64,000 bases of DNA from positions 290,546-354,545 of the forward strand of contig JACJXW010000010.1 in NCBI GenBank assembly GCA_020636405.1. The letters run 5' to 3'. The notes below the pieces were generated by a model. The model was not told the origin of the DNA. It saw only the letters and a list, made by a program, of their open reading frames with translations, and ran no database searches. The translations under genes and the position numbers were made by a program. Each line of letters starts with the position of its first letter. Within the stretch, counting starts at the first letter, position 1. Positions 52,022 to 61,626 of this stretch are shown in pieces. This stretch comes from Lewinellaceae bacterium. GTDB taxonomy: Bacteria > Bacteroidota > Bacteroidia > Chitinophagales > Saprospiraceae.

Positions 52022-53110
52022 TTATTTCTGGGCATTCCTGACCAAAAGTACGGCTACAGCGCTGAAGACGATGTTGGGCAGCCAGATGCCCAGCAGGATA
52101 GGGATCGCCTGGCCGGTAGCAAAAACAATAGCAAAACGGGAGAAGAAGATATACAAAGCCCCAATGCCGATACCCATGGCCAGGTGCAGGCCGATCCCTC
52201 CCCTGACCTTCCGGGCGGCAATAGCCATTCCTATGATGGTGAGTATATATATGGTGAACGGTTCGGCGGTTCGCCGGTGAAGTTCTATCTCGTATTTCTG
52301 GGTATTGCCGACACCCCTGGCTTTCTGATTCCTGATGTACTGCCGGAGTTCCGCCGAGGTCATCATGGTATGCTGCTCTTTGAAATCGACAAAGTCATCA
52401 GGGGTAAGGGCCAGGGTCGTGTCGATCTCCTTGCCATTGCCGATGATAAGTTCCTCCTCCATTCCATTGAAGGTCCGGATCTCATAATTGCGGAGTTTCC
52501 ACTTGTTGGGGGGCCCCATCCATTCGGCAGTATTGGCCTTGAGCAGGTACACCAGTTCGCCGTCCTCAAACCGTTCCAGGCGGAATTTGCGGGCCGTGCT
52601 GTCGCGCTTTCGGTAATAGTTGATGTACACCTTGGTGTCCGGAGAAACGAACATGTGCACATCCTGCGTCTTTCCCTTGTCATTGTCGCGCCATATATAG
52701 GTATGGACAATGTCCAGGCGGGTCTTATTCCCTTTGGGAATAAAGTAGTGGTTGCCCACCATGTGCATCCCCGCGATCAGGGTGGCGGCAACCAGATAGG
52801 GGCGCATCAGGCGTGGGAAACTGACTCCCGCATTGAAAATAGAAATGATCTCGGAGTTGTAGGCCATGCGGGAAGTAAAGAAGATGACGGCGATCAGCGT
52901 GAACAAAGGCCAAAGCAGGCCGTCTATGTACAGCAGAAAATTGGGATAGTAATCGATGTAGATCTCCTTCTTGGTGATGGGCTCTTCAATAAACTTCTCT
53001 ACCTTTTCGCTGAAATCGATGATCCCGGAGATCATCGTGAAGATGAGAACCGTAAAGAAGAAAGTACTCAGGAACTTCCTTATGATATATTGGTCAAGCT
53101 TCTTCAGCAT
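52022..53110 (-). CDS. LptF/LptG family permease
   Basis: This 362-residue YjgP/YjgQ-family permease has an N-terminal amphipathic start (MLKKLDQYIIRKFLSTFFFT) and six membrane helices in two sets of three, with a large periplasmic jellyroll-like domain between them (about residues 110-255, for example VSPDTKVYINYYRKRDS and LRNYEIRTFNG). LptF/LptG work with LptB to extract LPS from the inner membrane. The separate LptF and LptG roles cannot be told apart here; only one permease is in the window. It lies 75 bases after tgt, in the same direction. Confidence 0.88.
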   Translation of the reverse strand: MLKKLDQYIIRKFLSTFFFTVLIFTMISGIIDFSEKVEKFIEEPITKKEIYIDYYPNFLLYIDGLLWPLFTLIAVIFFTSRMAYNSEIISIFNAGVSFPRLMRPYLVAATLIAGMHMVGNHYFIPKGNKTRLDIVHTYIWRDNDKGKTQDVHMFVSPDTKVYINYYRKRDSTARKFRLERFEDGELVYLLKANTAEWMGPPNKWKLRNYEIRTFNGMEEELIIGNGKEIDTTLALTPDDFVDFKEQHTMMTSAELRQYIRNQKARGVGNTQKYEIELHRRTAEPFTIYILTIIGMAIAARKVRGGIGLHLAMGIGIGALYIFFSRFAIVFATGQAIPILLGIWLPNIVFSAVAVLLVRNAQK

Positions 53111-53185
53111 ATTACTTATCCCTTCTTAGGGAGAGAAACGTTTTTGCCGCCCGGATGGTAGCCGGCTACCCTGTAATTAACAAAA

Positions 53186-54319
53186 TTACAACCTTCTTTG
53201 CACCTCCTTCACCATCTGGTTTTTCCAGCTCACGAAATCCCCGGCCTGTATATGGCGCCGGGCTTCGCCTACCAGCCAGAGGTAAAAGCTGAGGTTGTGC
53301 AGGCTTGCGATCTGCGCTCCCAGCAATTCCTTGCTGTGAACCAGGTGCCGAAGGTACGCTTTATTATAAAAACGGCTGGCATGGCAGGGCCCATCCTCAT
53401 CGATGGGGCTAAAATCTTCCTTCCACTTGGCGTTCTTGATATTGATAATGCCTTTGGCCGTATACAACAGGCCGTGCCGGGCATTGCGGGTGGGCAGGAC
53501 GCAGTCGAACATATCCACTCCCAAAGCAATGCATTCCAGAATATTTTCCGGCGTCCCCACGCCCATCAGGTACCGAGGTTTTTCTTTAGGCAGGATACCG
53601 CAGACCAACTCCGTCATCTCATACATTTCCTCCGCCGGCTCTCCAACCGACAGGCCGCCGATGGCATTGGCCTCCCTGCCGAAAGAGGCGATGGTTTCCG
53701 CCGATATCCTCCGCAGGTCCTTATAGGTGCTCCCCTGCACGATGGGGAACAAGGCCTGCCGGTAGCCGTAATGCGGCTCCGTGCTGTCGAAATGGCGGCA
53801 GCAACGCTCCAGCCAGCGGTGGGTCAGCTCCATCGACGACCGGGCATAGCTGTAGTCGCAGGGATAGGGCGTGCATTCGTCGAAGGCCATAATGATATCG
53901 GCGCCGATAGACCGCTGTATGTCCATGGCCCTCTCCGGGCTGAAAAAGTGGGTAGACCCGTCGATGTGCGACTGGAAAGTAACCCCTTCCTCGTTGATCT
54001 TCCGCCGGTGGCTCAGAGAATACACCTGATAGCCTCCGCTATCGGTCAGTATGGGATGGTTCCACCCATTGAAGCGGTGGAGGCCGCCGGCTTTCTCCAG
54101 CACCTCGGTACCGGGCCGCAGGTATAGGTGGTACGTATTGCCGAGAATGATCTGTGCCCCGACCTCCTTCTCCAGGTCGCGTTGCTGTACGCCTTTCACA
54201 CTGCCCAGGGTGCCCACCGGCATAAAGATGGGCGTTTGTATGACGCCGTGGCCAGTAGTGATCTGCCCGCAACGGGCGGCCGAGTGAGGGTCGTTATGAG
54301 ATATGGAAAATTGAAGCAA
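53186..54319 (-). CDS. tgt: tRNA-guanine transglycosylase
   Basis: This 377-residue TGT exchanges guanine 34 for a queuine precursor. Motifs are FMPVGTLGSVKGV, the substrate region DSGGYQVYSLSHRR, the GGLSVGEP block and FDCVLPTRNARHGLL carrying the second catalytic Asp. The zinc-site region reads DEDGPCHASRFYNKAYLRHL, where the canonical CxCxxC is reduced to one Cys, although the downstream His remains. This may be a lineage-specific variant. It lies 12 bases downstream of the rodA stop and upstream of the permease, suggesting an operon. Confidence 0.92.
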   Translation of the reverse strand: MLQFSISHNDPHSAARCGQITTGHGVIQTPIFMPVGTLGSVKGVQQRDLEKEVGAQIILGNTYHLYLRPGTEVLEKAGGLHRFNGWNHPILTDSGGYQVYSLSHRRKINEEGVTFQSHIDGSTHFFSPERAMDIQRSIGADIIMAFDECTPYPCDYSYARSSMELTHRWLERCCRHFDSTEPHYGYRQALFPIVQGSTYKDLRRISAETIASFGREANAIGGLSVGEPAEEMYEMTELVCGILPKEKPRYLMGVGTPENILECIALGVDMFDCVLPTRNARHGLLYTAKGIINIKNAKWKEDFSPIDEDGPCHASRFYNKAYLRHLVHSKELLGAQIASLHNLSFYLWLVGEARRHIQAGDFVSWKNQMVKEVQRRL

Positions 54320-54331
54320 CGCCAGTGAGTT

Positions 54332-55768
54332 TTATACCCGTAAACGGTGTTTATCCAATTTCAGCATGACGGCGATCATGATGGTAAACCCCATCAGGGA
54401 AGACCCGCCTTTACTGATGAATGGCAATGGGATGCCGATAATGGGCATCAGGCCCATGGTCATGCCGATATTGATGAAAAAGTGAATAAAAATGATGCCG
54501 GCCACGCAGTAGGCATAGTGGCGGGAAAAACTGGACCGCTGCCGTTCGGCGATCATGGAGATACGGAAAAGCAGCAACAGGAACAGGGCTATGATGCCGA
54601 AAGTACCGATGAACCCCTGTTCCTCGCCTATGGTGCAGAAGATGAAGTCGGTCGATTGTTCCGGAACGAAGTTGCCTTTGGTCATGGTGCCGTGGAGGAA
54701 CCCCTTGCCCTGTATCCCTCCGGAACCGATCGCCGTTTTGGATTGCACCAGGTTGTAGAGCGATCCCCGCTCATCACATTTATCGGGCTGGAGCCAGACG
54801 TTGATGCGATCCTGCTGATGGGGTTTCAGCACGTTGTTGAAAGCATAGTTGGCAGCAAAGGACAGGGCCGCGCCGGCAGACAGAAAAAACAGCAGGATAA
54901 CCGCCAACCGCCCGTTGCGCTGCTGATAGAGTACGTAACTCATCGGGACAAGCAACAACAGCGTGGCGCTCAGCACATAATTGATATACTCGAGTTGGGT
55001 GAGATAATAGGCGCCGCAGGCAACAGCAATTGCTCCCAGCACCCAGTACATGCGTTTTTTACTCCTAAGGCTATAGGCCATGATCAGCAAAACCACCAGG
55101 GCCAGGGCCAGCGAAATATTCAGCGGGTTGAACACCAGGCCGGCGATCAGCAGCCCCCCCATCACTCCCGCGACAACATAGTAGGATGGGTTGAGCCCTT
55201 CCCGGAAGAGAACCAGAAAAAAGGACAGGAAGACCAGGGCCGAACCGGCATCGGGTTGGAGCAGGATCAGCATGATCGGGGCGAGGATGATCGACAGGGA
55301 GATGAGCTGCGAGCGCGTACGCTTCAGGTCCGTACTGTAAGAGCTGAGAAAGGCCGAGAGGGCCAGGGCGGTACCAAACTTGGCGATCTCGGAAGGCTGA
55401 AAGGAGAACCCCCCAAAGGAAAACCAGGAGGTGGCCCCCTTGATGTTGGTGCCGAAGAAAAGCACCATAACCAGCAGCCCGATGGAGAACGCATAGATGG
55501 GGTAAGCAAAAGTCTGCCAGAACTTCCAGTCAAAAAGCATGATAAAAGCAAAGATGAGCCCGCAAATGCCGATCCAGATGGCCTGCTTACCAGCGGAAGT
55601 GCTCAGGAAGCTAACCCCGTCCTGGCCGCGAAACTCCTCAAACCCTACGGAAAAGACCATCAGCCAGCCCACGCCGGCCAAGGCGAGGAAAAGGCTGAAC
55701 GTCACCAGGTCGATGTGCCCGAGTATAGGGCTGCCTCCATCTCTCTGCGATGCTCTTCTACTGCTCAT
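54332..55768 (-). CDS. rodA: Rod shape-determining protein RodA (SEDS glycosyltransferase)
   Basis: This 478-residue SEDS-family polytopic membrane protein has about ten helices. The family signature is GGIQGKGFLHGTMTKGNFVP, followed by the EQSTDFIFCTIGEEQGFIGT segment, and the end LMPIIGIPLPFISKGGSSLM is diagnostic. RodA polymerises lipid II glycan chains with a class B PBP during cell elongation. No PBP2 or mreBCD gene is in the window, but its neighbours (a SPOR-like protein, LPS export) are envelope genes. Confidence 0.93.
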   Translation of the reverse strand: MSSRRASQRDGGSPILGHIDLVTFSLFLALAGVGWLMVFSVGFEEFRGQDGVSFLSTSAGKQAIWIGICGLIFAFIMLFDWKFWQTFAYPIYAFSIGLLVMVLFFGTNIKGATSWFSFGGFSFQPSEIAKFGTALALSAFLSSYSTDLKRTRSQLISLSIILAPIMLILLQPDAGSALVFLSFFLVLFREGLNPSYYVVAGVMGGLLIAGLVFNPLNISLALALVVLLIMAYSLRSKKRMYWVLGAIAVACGAYYLTQLEYINYVLSATLLLLVPMSYVLYQQRNGRLAVILLFFLSAGAALSFAANYAFNNVLKPHQQDRINVWLQPDKCDERGSLYNLVQSKTAIGSGGIQGKGFLHGTMTKGNFVPEQSTDFIFCTIGEEQGFIGTFGIIALFLLLLFRISMIAERQRSSFSRHYAYCVAGIIFIHFFINIGMTMGLMPIIGIPLPFISKGGSSLMGFTIMIAVMLKLDKHRLRV

Positions 55769-55797
55769 ATTCTATCCAGCTCCATTAGCATGGTTTC

Positions 55798-56202
55798 TTA
55801 GTAATTCCCGACCAGTTCCTCGGGGCGAATGGCATCATCCCGAACCAGATAAATGCCCGGATAGTCCCGCTCCAGGATGTACTTCAGGCGCAGCGCCTCC
55901 AGCTTGGTCGTAAACGCACCGGCGCGCAGCTTGTAATAAGGAGCCGAGTGGACCCAATCGACCGGAATAGACGGATAGCGGTACTGAAAGGACTGTTTGA
56001 CGCTTTCCAGCCGTTGCCGGTCGGGAGTAGCCAGGACCTGCACCCGCCAGCCGGGCATATACGTCCGGGCCTTATTGGCTTCGGCAAAACGAGCCATCAT
56101 ATCTCCAATTGGAGGGTCTTCCTCGAAGAAAACGCTCTTCTGTGCCCCGGCAGTCAAACTGCCTAGAACCAGGAATAGCCCTAATAGTAAGAAGCGTGCC
56201 AT
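55798..56202 (-). CDS. Small secreted SPOR-like domain protein
   Basis: This 134-residue protein has a signal peptide (MARFLLLGLFLVLGSLTAG, then AQ). The start ATG at 56202 was chosen; the frame continues to 56262 without a leader. The mature part holds a SPOR-like pattern: GWRVQVLATPDRQRLESVKQ, PVDWVHSAPYYKLRAGAFTT and LEALRLKYILERDYPGIYLV. SPOR domains bind denuded glycan at septa. It is 29 bases upstream of the rodA start, on the same strand, probably co-transcribed. Confidence 0.85.
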   Translation of the reverse strand: MARFLLLGLFLVLGSLTAGAQKSVFFEEDPPIGDMMARFAEANKARTYMPGWRVQVLATPDRQRLESVKQSFQYRYPSIPVDWVHSAPYYKLRAGAFTTKLEALRLKYILERDYPGIYLVRDDAIRPEELVGNY

Positions 56203-56412
56203 AATTTCGTTTTTTTGAACCGCGCCGCGCGATGAACAAAATGCACGGCCTGTGTGCCGCAAATATACTACATTTAGAGGAAGTTATCACCAGCCGGGCT
56301 GGCCGTCAGATAGGTTCTGTTCTTGTAGGTATAGGCAGGCGGCCTCTGCTTTTTAATTGAAAAAGCGATAGTGGTGCTTCATGTTCCCTGCTCACGGAGG
56401 TAAGCCCAGCTC

Positions 56413-57057
56413 CTAAACAAGGGCCACCACCCCTGCCGAGGTGCCGATCCGCTGAGCGCCGGCCCGGATAAAGCGCTCGGCGTCTGCTCTGGAAGTTATC
56501 TTGCAGGAAGCTTTGATCTTTACTTTATCGCCGACGATAGCACGGAGCAGCTGCACCGTTTCGACGCTATCATCCTGCCCGTTGAAGCCGGTGGAGCCTT
56601 TAATAAAATCAGCCTGGGACTCTAAAGCGATCTGGCATATTTTTCTGACTTCCTCATCGGTGAGCAGGCTTCTTTCAAAGAGGATCTTGATGGCCTTGCC
56701 TTTGAGGTGGGTGGCGGTGGCCATGCTATCGATATCGTTCGCAACAAAATTCCAGTTATTGTTCCGGATGGCGCACAGGTTGACGACGGCCTCTACTTCA
56801 TCCGCACCATCGTCAATGGCCCTCTTTATTTCTTCGACCTTTGCCGGAGTAGGCGCATAACCCATGGGGTAACCGATAACGGTACCTACCCTTGTCTTCT
56901 GGCCCTCCAACAGGTCGGCAGCCGGCTTCACGTAGAAGGGGGGAACGTACACGGTAGCGAATCCATGCAGGACAGCCTCTTTGCACACCTGCTCAATCTC
57001 CTCAAGCCGGCAATCGGGCTTCAGGATCGTGTGGTCAATATAACTAGCCAGGTTCAT
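56413..57057 (-). CDS. deoC: Deoxyribose-phosphate aldolase
   Basis: This 214-residue class I aldolase cleaves deoxyribose-5-phosphate into acetaldehyde and glyceraldehyde-3-phosphate. The N-terminal SYIDHTILKPDC is typical. The Schiff-base Lys lies in ADFIKGSTGFNGQ, and the second conserved Lys is in VKIKASCKITSRADAERFIR; ASCKI replaces the usual ASGGI, a mild variation. IGTSAGVVAL is the phosphate-binding end. It is monocistronic. Confidence 0.93.
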   Translation of the reverse strand: MNLASYIDHTILKPDCRLEEIEQVCKEAVLHGFATVYVPPFYVKPAADLLEGQKTRVGTVIGYPMGYAPTPAKVEEIKRAIDDGADEVEAVVNLCAIRNNNWNFVANDIDSMATATHLKGKAIKILFERSLLTDEEVRKICQIALESQADFIKGSTGFNGQDDSVETVQLLRAIVGDKVKIKASCKITSRADAERFIRAGAQRIGTSAGVVALV

Positions 57058-57131
57058 CCTTTGGGGCCGGGTTTAGTTTTTTGGTAATTGAAAACGCCGA
57101 GGGCGGCGCAAAAAACGCTGTAATATAGGAT

Positions 57132-57159
57132 AAAAAAAGCATTTGGGCACTAGTTGCCC
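57132..57159 (-). terminator. Possible terminator of secA
   Basis: The short stem gggca (57145-57149) / tgccc (57155-57159) is followed on the minus strand by a run of seven T. It is weak because the stem has only five pairs. Confidence 0.35.
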
Positions 57160-57205
57160 GCTGAATTCACAACAATATTAACACGGCTATCTGCCCCGGC
57201 CTGGT

Positions 57206-60200
57206 TTACCCCCGGCCGTGGCAGTGCTTGTACTTCTTACCGCTGCCGCAAGGGCAGGGGTCATTGCGGCCCACTTTCTTTTCCACCCGCTTGAAGGTCT
57301 GTGGCTTGGAACGGTTCCGGCTAACGCCCTCTGCCGCGGCCCGGGCTTCCTGCTCGCTGCGGTTGGTGCTCACCTTGCTCAGGTCGGTGCGTTGTTCGCG
57401 CGCTTCTTCCAGCGTACGGCCGTCGGCAAAGACCAGGGTGCCTTTCGAAAGGTAAGCAGTTACCTCTTCGTTGATATCAAAAATGAGCTCTTCGAAAAGG
57501 TTATAGGCTTCCATTTTGTAGATGACCAGCGGGTCTTTCTGTTCAAAGGAAGCCGCCTGCACCGAGTCCTTGAGTTCGTCCATGGAACGCAGGTGTTCCT
57601 TCCACTTGTCGTCGATGATGGCCAGGGTGACGGCCTTCTCAATATCCCGGCGAATAGACCTCCCTTTGGTATTCACTGCCTCCGCAATATCAGCAGTAAT
57701 GGCCATGGGGTTGGAGCGCCCATCGGTAAACGGAATGAGGATACGCTTGTACTGCTGTCCCTGGTTTTTGTGCACATCTTCGATGTGAGGCAGCAATACT
57801 TCTGTGATCTGGCCCATCTTGCGGCCATAGTACTCTTCGAATTGCTGATGGAAGCGGTTAGTCAACTCCGCCAAAGGCCCTTCCTGAAAATCGATGGCGT
57901 CCATCTGCGGGTCCAGGCCGAGCAGGCCGAGCGAATCCCGGCGGAAGGAATCAAAATCGCCGGACTCGCGGTGGCTTTCCACCAGGCTGGCCGTCAGGGA
58001 ATGGAACATATTGTTGAGGTCGACGGAGAGGCGCTCGCCCGCCAGGGCGTTGTCCCGCTTCTTGTAGATGGCTTCCCGCTGGATGTTCATCACATCATCG
58101 TACTCGAGGAGCCGCTTACGGATGCCGAAGTTGTTCTCTTCGACTTTCTTCTGTGCCCGCTCGATCGACTTGGTGACCATAGAGTGCTGGATCATCTCGC
58201 CTTCCTGGTGGCCCATGCGGTCCATCAGTTTGGCGATGCGCTCCGACTGGAAAAGGCGCATGAGGTTGTCTTCCAGAGAAACGTAGAACTGAGAGCTCCC
58301 GGGGTCCCCCTGGCGTCCGGCACGGCCTCGCAACTGGCGGTCTACCCGGCGGGAATCGTGCCGCTCCGTACCTATGATGGCCAGGCCGCCCGCTTTTTTG
58401 ACTTCGGCGCCGATCTTGATGTCCGTACCACGGCCGGCCATGTTGGTGGCGATGGTCACTTTACCCGGTTTACCGGCTTCGGCCACGATCTCGGCCTCGC
58501 GCTGGTGCTGCTTGGCATTGAGCACGTTGTGGTCCAGGTTGCGCAGTTGCAGCATGCGGCTCAGCTTCTCGGATATATCTACAGAAGTGGTGCCCACCAG
58601 TACGGGCCGGCCCTTCTCGGTCAGGCTGACGATCTCTTCGATGACGGCATTGAACTTCTCCCGAGCGGTCTTGTAGACGAGGTCTTCTTTATCGTCGCGG
58701 ACGATCGGCCGGTTGGTCGGGATAACCACGACGTCGAGTTTATAGATCTCCCACAATTCACTGGCTTCCGTCTCGGCCGTACCGGTCATACCGGCCAGCT
58801 TGTGGTACATTCGGAAGTAGTTCTGCAGGGTAACAGTGGCGTACGTCTGGGTGATATCTCCAACCTTTACGTTTTCCTTGGCTTCCAGCGCCTGGTGCAG
58901 GCCGTCGGAATAACGGCGGCCTTCCATCATACGGCCGGTCTGCTCATCTACGATCTTCACCTGGCCTTCGATCACTACATATTCCTGGTCCTTTTCAAAG
59001 AGCGTATAGGCCTTCAGCAATTGGTTGATGGAGTGCAGGCGCTTGGACTTGATGGAAAAATCCTGGGAAAGCTTGACCTTGGTCTCTTCCTTTTCCGCCT
59101 CCGTCAGGTTGGGGTTGTTCTGGATCTCCACCATTTCGGTGGCGATATCGGGCATGACGAAGAAATTCTCATCTTCCTGGCCCTGGCTGAGGTACTCCGC
59201 ACCCCGTTCGGTCAGTTCTACGCTGCGGTTCTTCTCGTCGATGATGAAGTAGAGGGGCTCGTCTACCAGGTGCATGTTTTTGTTCTGCTCCTGCATGTAA
59301 AAGTTCTCGGCCTTTTGTAGTTCGACCTTCACCCCTTCCTCACTGAGGAATTTGATCAATGGCCGGTACTTGGGCAGCGAGCGGTAGGCCCGCAGCAGGG
59401 ACATGCCCGCTTCTCCTTCCTGGTAGCCGGTCTGGCCCTCCTTGAAGAGGCGCCGGGCTTCAGCCAGGTATTCGGTCGCCAGCTTGCGCTGAACATTGAT
59501 CAGCTTTTCTACATCGGGGCGCAACTCGATGTACTCCTGGTCTTCACTACCCTGAGATACGGGGCCGGAAATGATCAGAGGCGTACGCGCATCGTCGATC
59601 AGAACGGAGTCGACCTCGTCGACCATCGCGTAGTGGTGTTTGCGCTGCACCCGCTCATCGGTGGAGCGCACCATATTGTCCCGCAGGTAGTCGAAGCCAA
59701 ATTCGTTGTTGGTGCCGTAGGTGATGTCGCAATCGTAAGCGAGTTTGCGCTCTTTGGAGTGCGGTTTGTATTTGTCGATGCAATCGACCGTCAGGAAGAG
59801 GAATTCGAAAATGGGGCCTACCCATTCCTGGTCGCGGCGGGCCAGGTAGTCGTTGACGGTCACGATGTGGACACCCTGTCCTGACAGGCCGTTGAGGTAG
59901 GCCGGCAAGGTAGCCACCAGGGTCTTACCTTCACCGGTAGCCATCTCGGCGACCTTCCCGTCGTGGAGCACCATACCGCCAATGAGCTGCACATCGTAGT
60001 GCACCATATCCCAGGTGATGTCTCCGCCGGCAGCCACCCATTGGTTCTTCCAGAGGGCCTTGCCGCCTTCGATACCGATGTAAGACTTGCCGGGTGTAGC
60101 CGCCAGGTTGCGGTCGTGGTCGGTGGCAGTCACTTCCAGCACCGGGTTTTCCTGGAAACGGCGCGCTGTTTCCTTTACCACGGCGAACGCCTCGGGCAGG

Positions 60201-60526
60201 ATCTCCTTCAGGATCTCTTCGAGGTGGTTGTCCCGCTCCTCCCTGAGCTTATCCATCTCGCGGAAGAGCTCTTCCTTCTGGTGGAGGTCCTCCTCGTCAT
60301 TGGCCTCTTTGTGGATGTCTTCAATATCTTTATCGATACCTGCCAGATGCTCGGCAATGCGAGCCCTGAATTCCTTGGTCTTGCCGCGTAGCTCATCGTT
60401 GGTCAAGCCTTCCAGCTGGCCAAAAAACGCATTCACTTCTTCGACCAGAGGCATGTACAGATTGATATCCTTTTCCTGCTTGGTGCCAAAGACTTTCTTG
60501 AGCGAATCTGTTATACTTTTGAACAT
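57206..60526 (-). CDS. secA: Preprotein translocase ATPase SecA
   Basis: This 1106-residue SecA drives post-translational export through SecYEG. The Walker A motif is VAEMATGEGKTLVATLP, the DEAD-like box is HYAMVDEVDSVLIDDART, and helicase motifs V/VI include TNMAGRGTDIKIG and QLRGRAGRQGDPGSSQFYVS. The C-terminus carries the zinc motif CPCGSGKKYKHCHG. It is longer than typical SecA (about 840-900) because of lineage-specific insertions, such as the region after ADEVD up to residue 450 and a longer linker. It is monocistronic. Candidate -7 box TATCTTTG lies 37 bases before the start. Confidence 0.97.
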   Translation of the reverse strand: MFKSITDSLKKVFGTKQEKDINLYMPLVEEVNAFFGQLEGLTNDELRGKTKEFRARIAEHLAGIDKDIEDIHKEANDEEDLHQKEELFREMDKLREERDNHLEEILKEILPEAFAVVKETARRFQENPVLEVTATDHDRNLAATPGKSYIGIEGGKALWKNQWVAAGGDITWDMVHYDVQLIGGMVLHDGKVAEMATGEGKTLVATLPAYLNGLSGQGVHIVTVNDYLARRDQEWVGPIFEFLFLTVDCIDKYKPHSKERKLAYDCDITYGTNNEFGFDYLRDNMVRSTDERVQRKHHYAMVDEVDSVLIDDARTPLIISGPVSQGSEDQEYIELRPDVEKLINVQRKLATEYLAEARRLFKEGQTGYQEGEAGMSLLRAYRSLPKYRPLIKFLSEEGVKVELQKAENFYMQEQNKNMHLVDEPLYFIIDEKNRSVELTERGAEYLSQGQEDENFFVMPDIATEMVEIQNNPNLTEAEKEETKVKLSQDFSIKSKRLHSINQLLKAYTLFEKDQEYVVIEGQVKIVDEQTGRMMEGRRYSDGLHQALEAKENVKVGDITQTYATVTLQNYFRMYHKLAGMTGTAETEASELWEIYKLDVVVIPTNRPIVRDDKEDLVYKTAREKFNAVIEEIVSLTEKGRPVLVGTTSVDISEKLSRMLQLRNLDHNVLNAKQHQREAEIVAEAGKPGKVTIATNMAGRGTDIKIGAEVKKAGGLAIIGTERHDSRRVDRQLRGRAGRQGDPGSSQFYVSLEDNLMRLFQSERIAKLMDRMGHQEGEMIQHSMVTKSIERAQKKVEENNFGIRKRLLEYDDVMNIQREAIYKKRDNALAGERLSVDLNNMFHSLTASLVESHRESGDFDSFRRDSLGLLGLDPQMDAIDFQEGPLAELTNRFHQQFEEYYGRKMGQITEVLLPHIEDVHKNQGQQYKRILIPFTDGRSNPMAITADIAEAVNTKGRSIRRDIEKAVTLAIIDDKWKEHLRSMDELKDSVQAASFEQKDPLVIYKMEAYNLFEELIFDINEEVTAYLSKGTLVFADGRTLEEAREQRTDLSKVSTNRSEQEARAAAEGVSRNRSKPQTFKRVEKKVGRNDPCPCGSGKKYKHCHGRG

Positions 60527-60563
60527 ATAAAAAAATTTCCAATGTTATCTAAGCAAGGTGCCG

Positions 60564-60571
60564 CAAAGATA
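60564..60571 (-). promoter_or_regulatory. TATCTTTG box, candidate secA promoter
   Basis: On the minus strand TATCTTTG fits TAnnTTTG, 37 bases before the secA ATG. The -33 element is not clear. Confidence 0.4.
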
Positions 60572-60824
60572 ATATATTTGCGGGCGAATTTATGGTGAAC
60601 ACATTTCGTACCAGTATATTATTTATGCCACAATGGCATACCGGCCCATTTTTTGCTGGCCTTGTTATTATGAGGAAAGCCGGGCTCGAACCCCACCGCT
60701 AACACCAAGCCGGCAATTTTACCCTTCTAACCCTTAAAAAACCGAATCCGGCAATACAAAATAAACAGAATGAAATAATTACAGGTTGATAAACACGTTT
60801 TGAAAATAGCCCAAAAACGGAAAA

Positions 60825-61592
60825 ATGTTCAGATCCCTAAACATAGACAATACGTTATACCGCTTCTTTTTGTTGCTCGCCCTGACATCCTGTCGCGGAG
60901 ACGGAGTCAAAGATATCCGGAACCACTACTTCCCGCTCCGGGAACTGAAGGAAGGGCTGGTGTACGAATACCAACCCGTGGGCAACGATTCGCTCACTCC
61001 CGCCTACTGGTACTACCGCTCCTTTTTTACCGAAGACGGCATATTCCTGACCAAAACCTATTACGAGTACGAACTGGTGCCCCTGCAACTCTCCCGGGAG
61101 GAGGTGGTGAGCAACGGCATGCTGCTGGCCAGCCTCAACCTGTACGAAACGGATTCTACCCGAAGGCAACAAAAGGTGCCGGCGGAAGTACTTTCCGGCA
61201 GCGCCTTCCCCTTCCAGGTGCGGGACTCCACCGGCGTATTCCTCTATAAGGTGCGGTGGCAGCCGCTTTCCGACCCCGAAGCCACCATCACCCTGATCAA
61301 GAACCGCCGTTATGTAAAAGACACCACGGTGGTATACGAAGGCAAAACGCGGGACGCCGTGGTTTTCGATATCCAGGAACTGGTCGAACACGATAAGGAG
61401 GGCGTCTTCGAATACAAATACAGCGGCAGGGAAGTGTATGCCGAAGGCATCGGCCTGTTCTACTACGCCAAGAAGGTGGCCGACGATCTGGAATGGGCCT
61501 ACCGCCTGGAGAAAAGATACCCCATGAGCCAGTTGGAAGAACAGTACAATACCCGAATTCTTCAACAAATAGATGACGATAAAAAGCAGTAG
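60825..61592 (+). CDS. Putative lipoprotein of unknown function
   Basis: This 255-residue protein has a hydrophobic leader (LYRFFLLLALTSC), whose Cys is a candidate lipidation site. The mature domain has long beta-strand-like segments (YEYQPVGNDSLTPAYWYYRS and DTTVVYEGKTRDAVVFDIQE), a plan shared by other Bacteroidota outer-membrane-associated lipoproteins. No family name could be assigned. It lies 34 bases upstream of the T9SS type B cargo gene on the same strand, so the two are probably co-transcribed. Confidence 0.75.
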   Translation: MFRSLNIDNTLYRFFLLLALTSCRGDGVKDIRNHYFPLRELKEGLVYEYQPVGNDSLTPAYWYYRSFFTEDGIFLTKTYYEYELVPLQLSREEVVSNGMLLASLNLYETDSTRRQQKVPAEVLSGSAFPFQVRDSTGVFLYKVRWQPLSDPEATITLIKNRRYVKDTTVVYEGKTRDAVVFDIQELVEHDKEGVFEYKYSGREVYAEGIGLFYYAKKVADDLEWAYRLEKRYPMSQLEEQYNTRILQQIDDDKKQ

Positions 61593-61626
61593 CCTTTTGT
61601 CTCACTATCAAAAGCAACGATAAGGA

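Noticed and set aside
54347..55801. Long plus-strand frame (484 codons) opposite rodA
   Set aside because: It mirrors the rodA gene on the other strand, is rich in Gln/His/Asp without any domain, and rodA itself is certain.
57218..59320. 700-codon plus-strand frame opposite secA
   Set aside because: Antisense shadow of secA caused by GC-rich codon bias; no recognisable protein.
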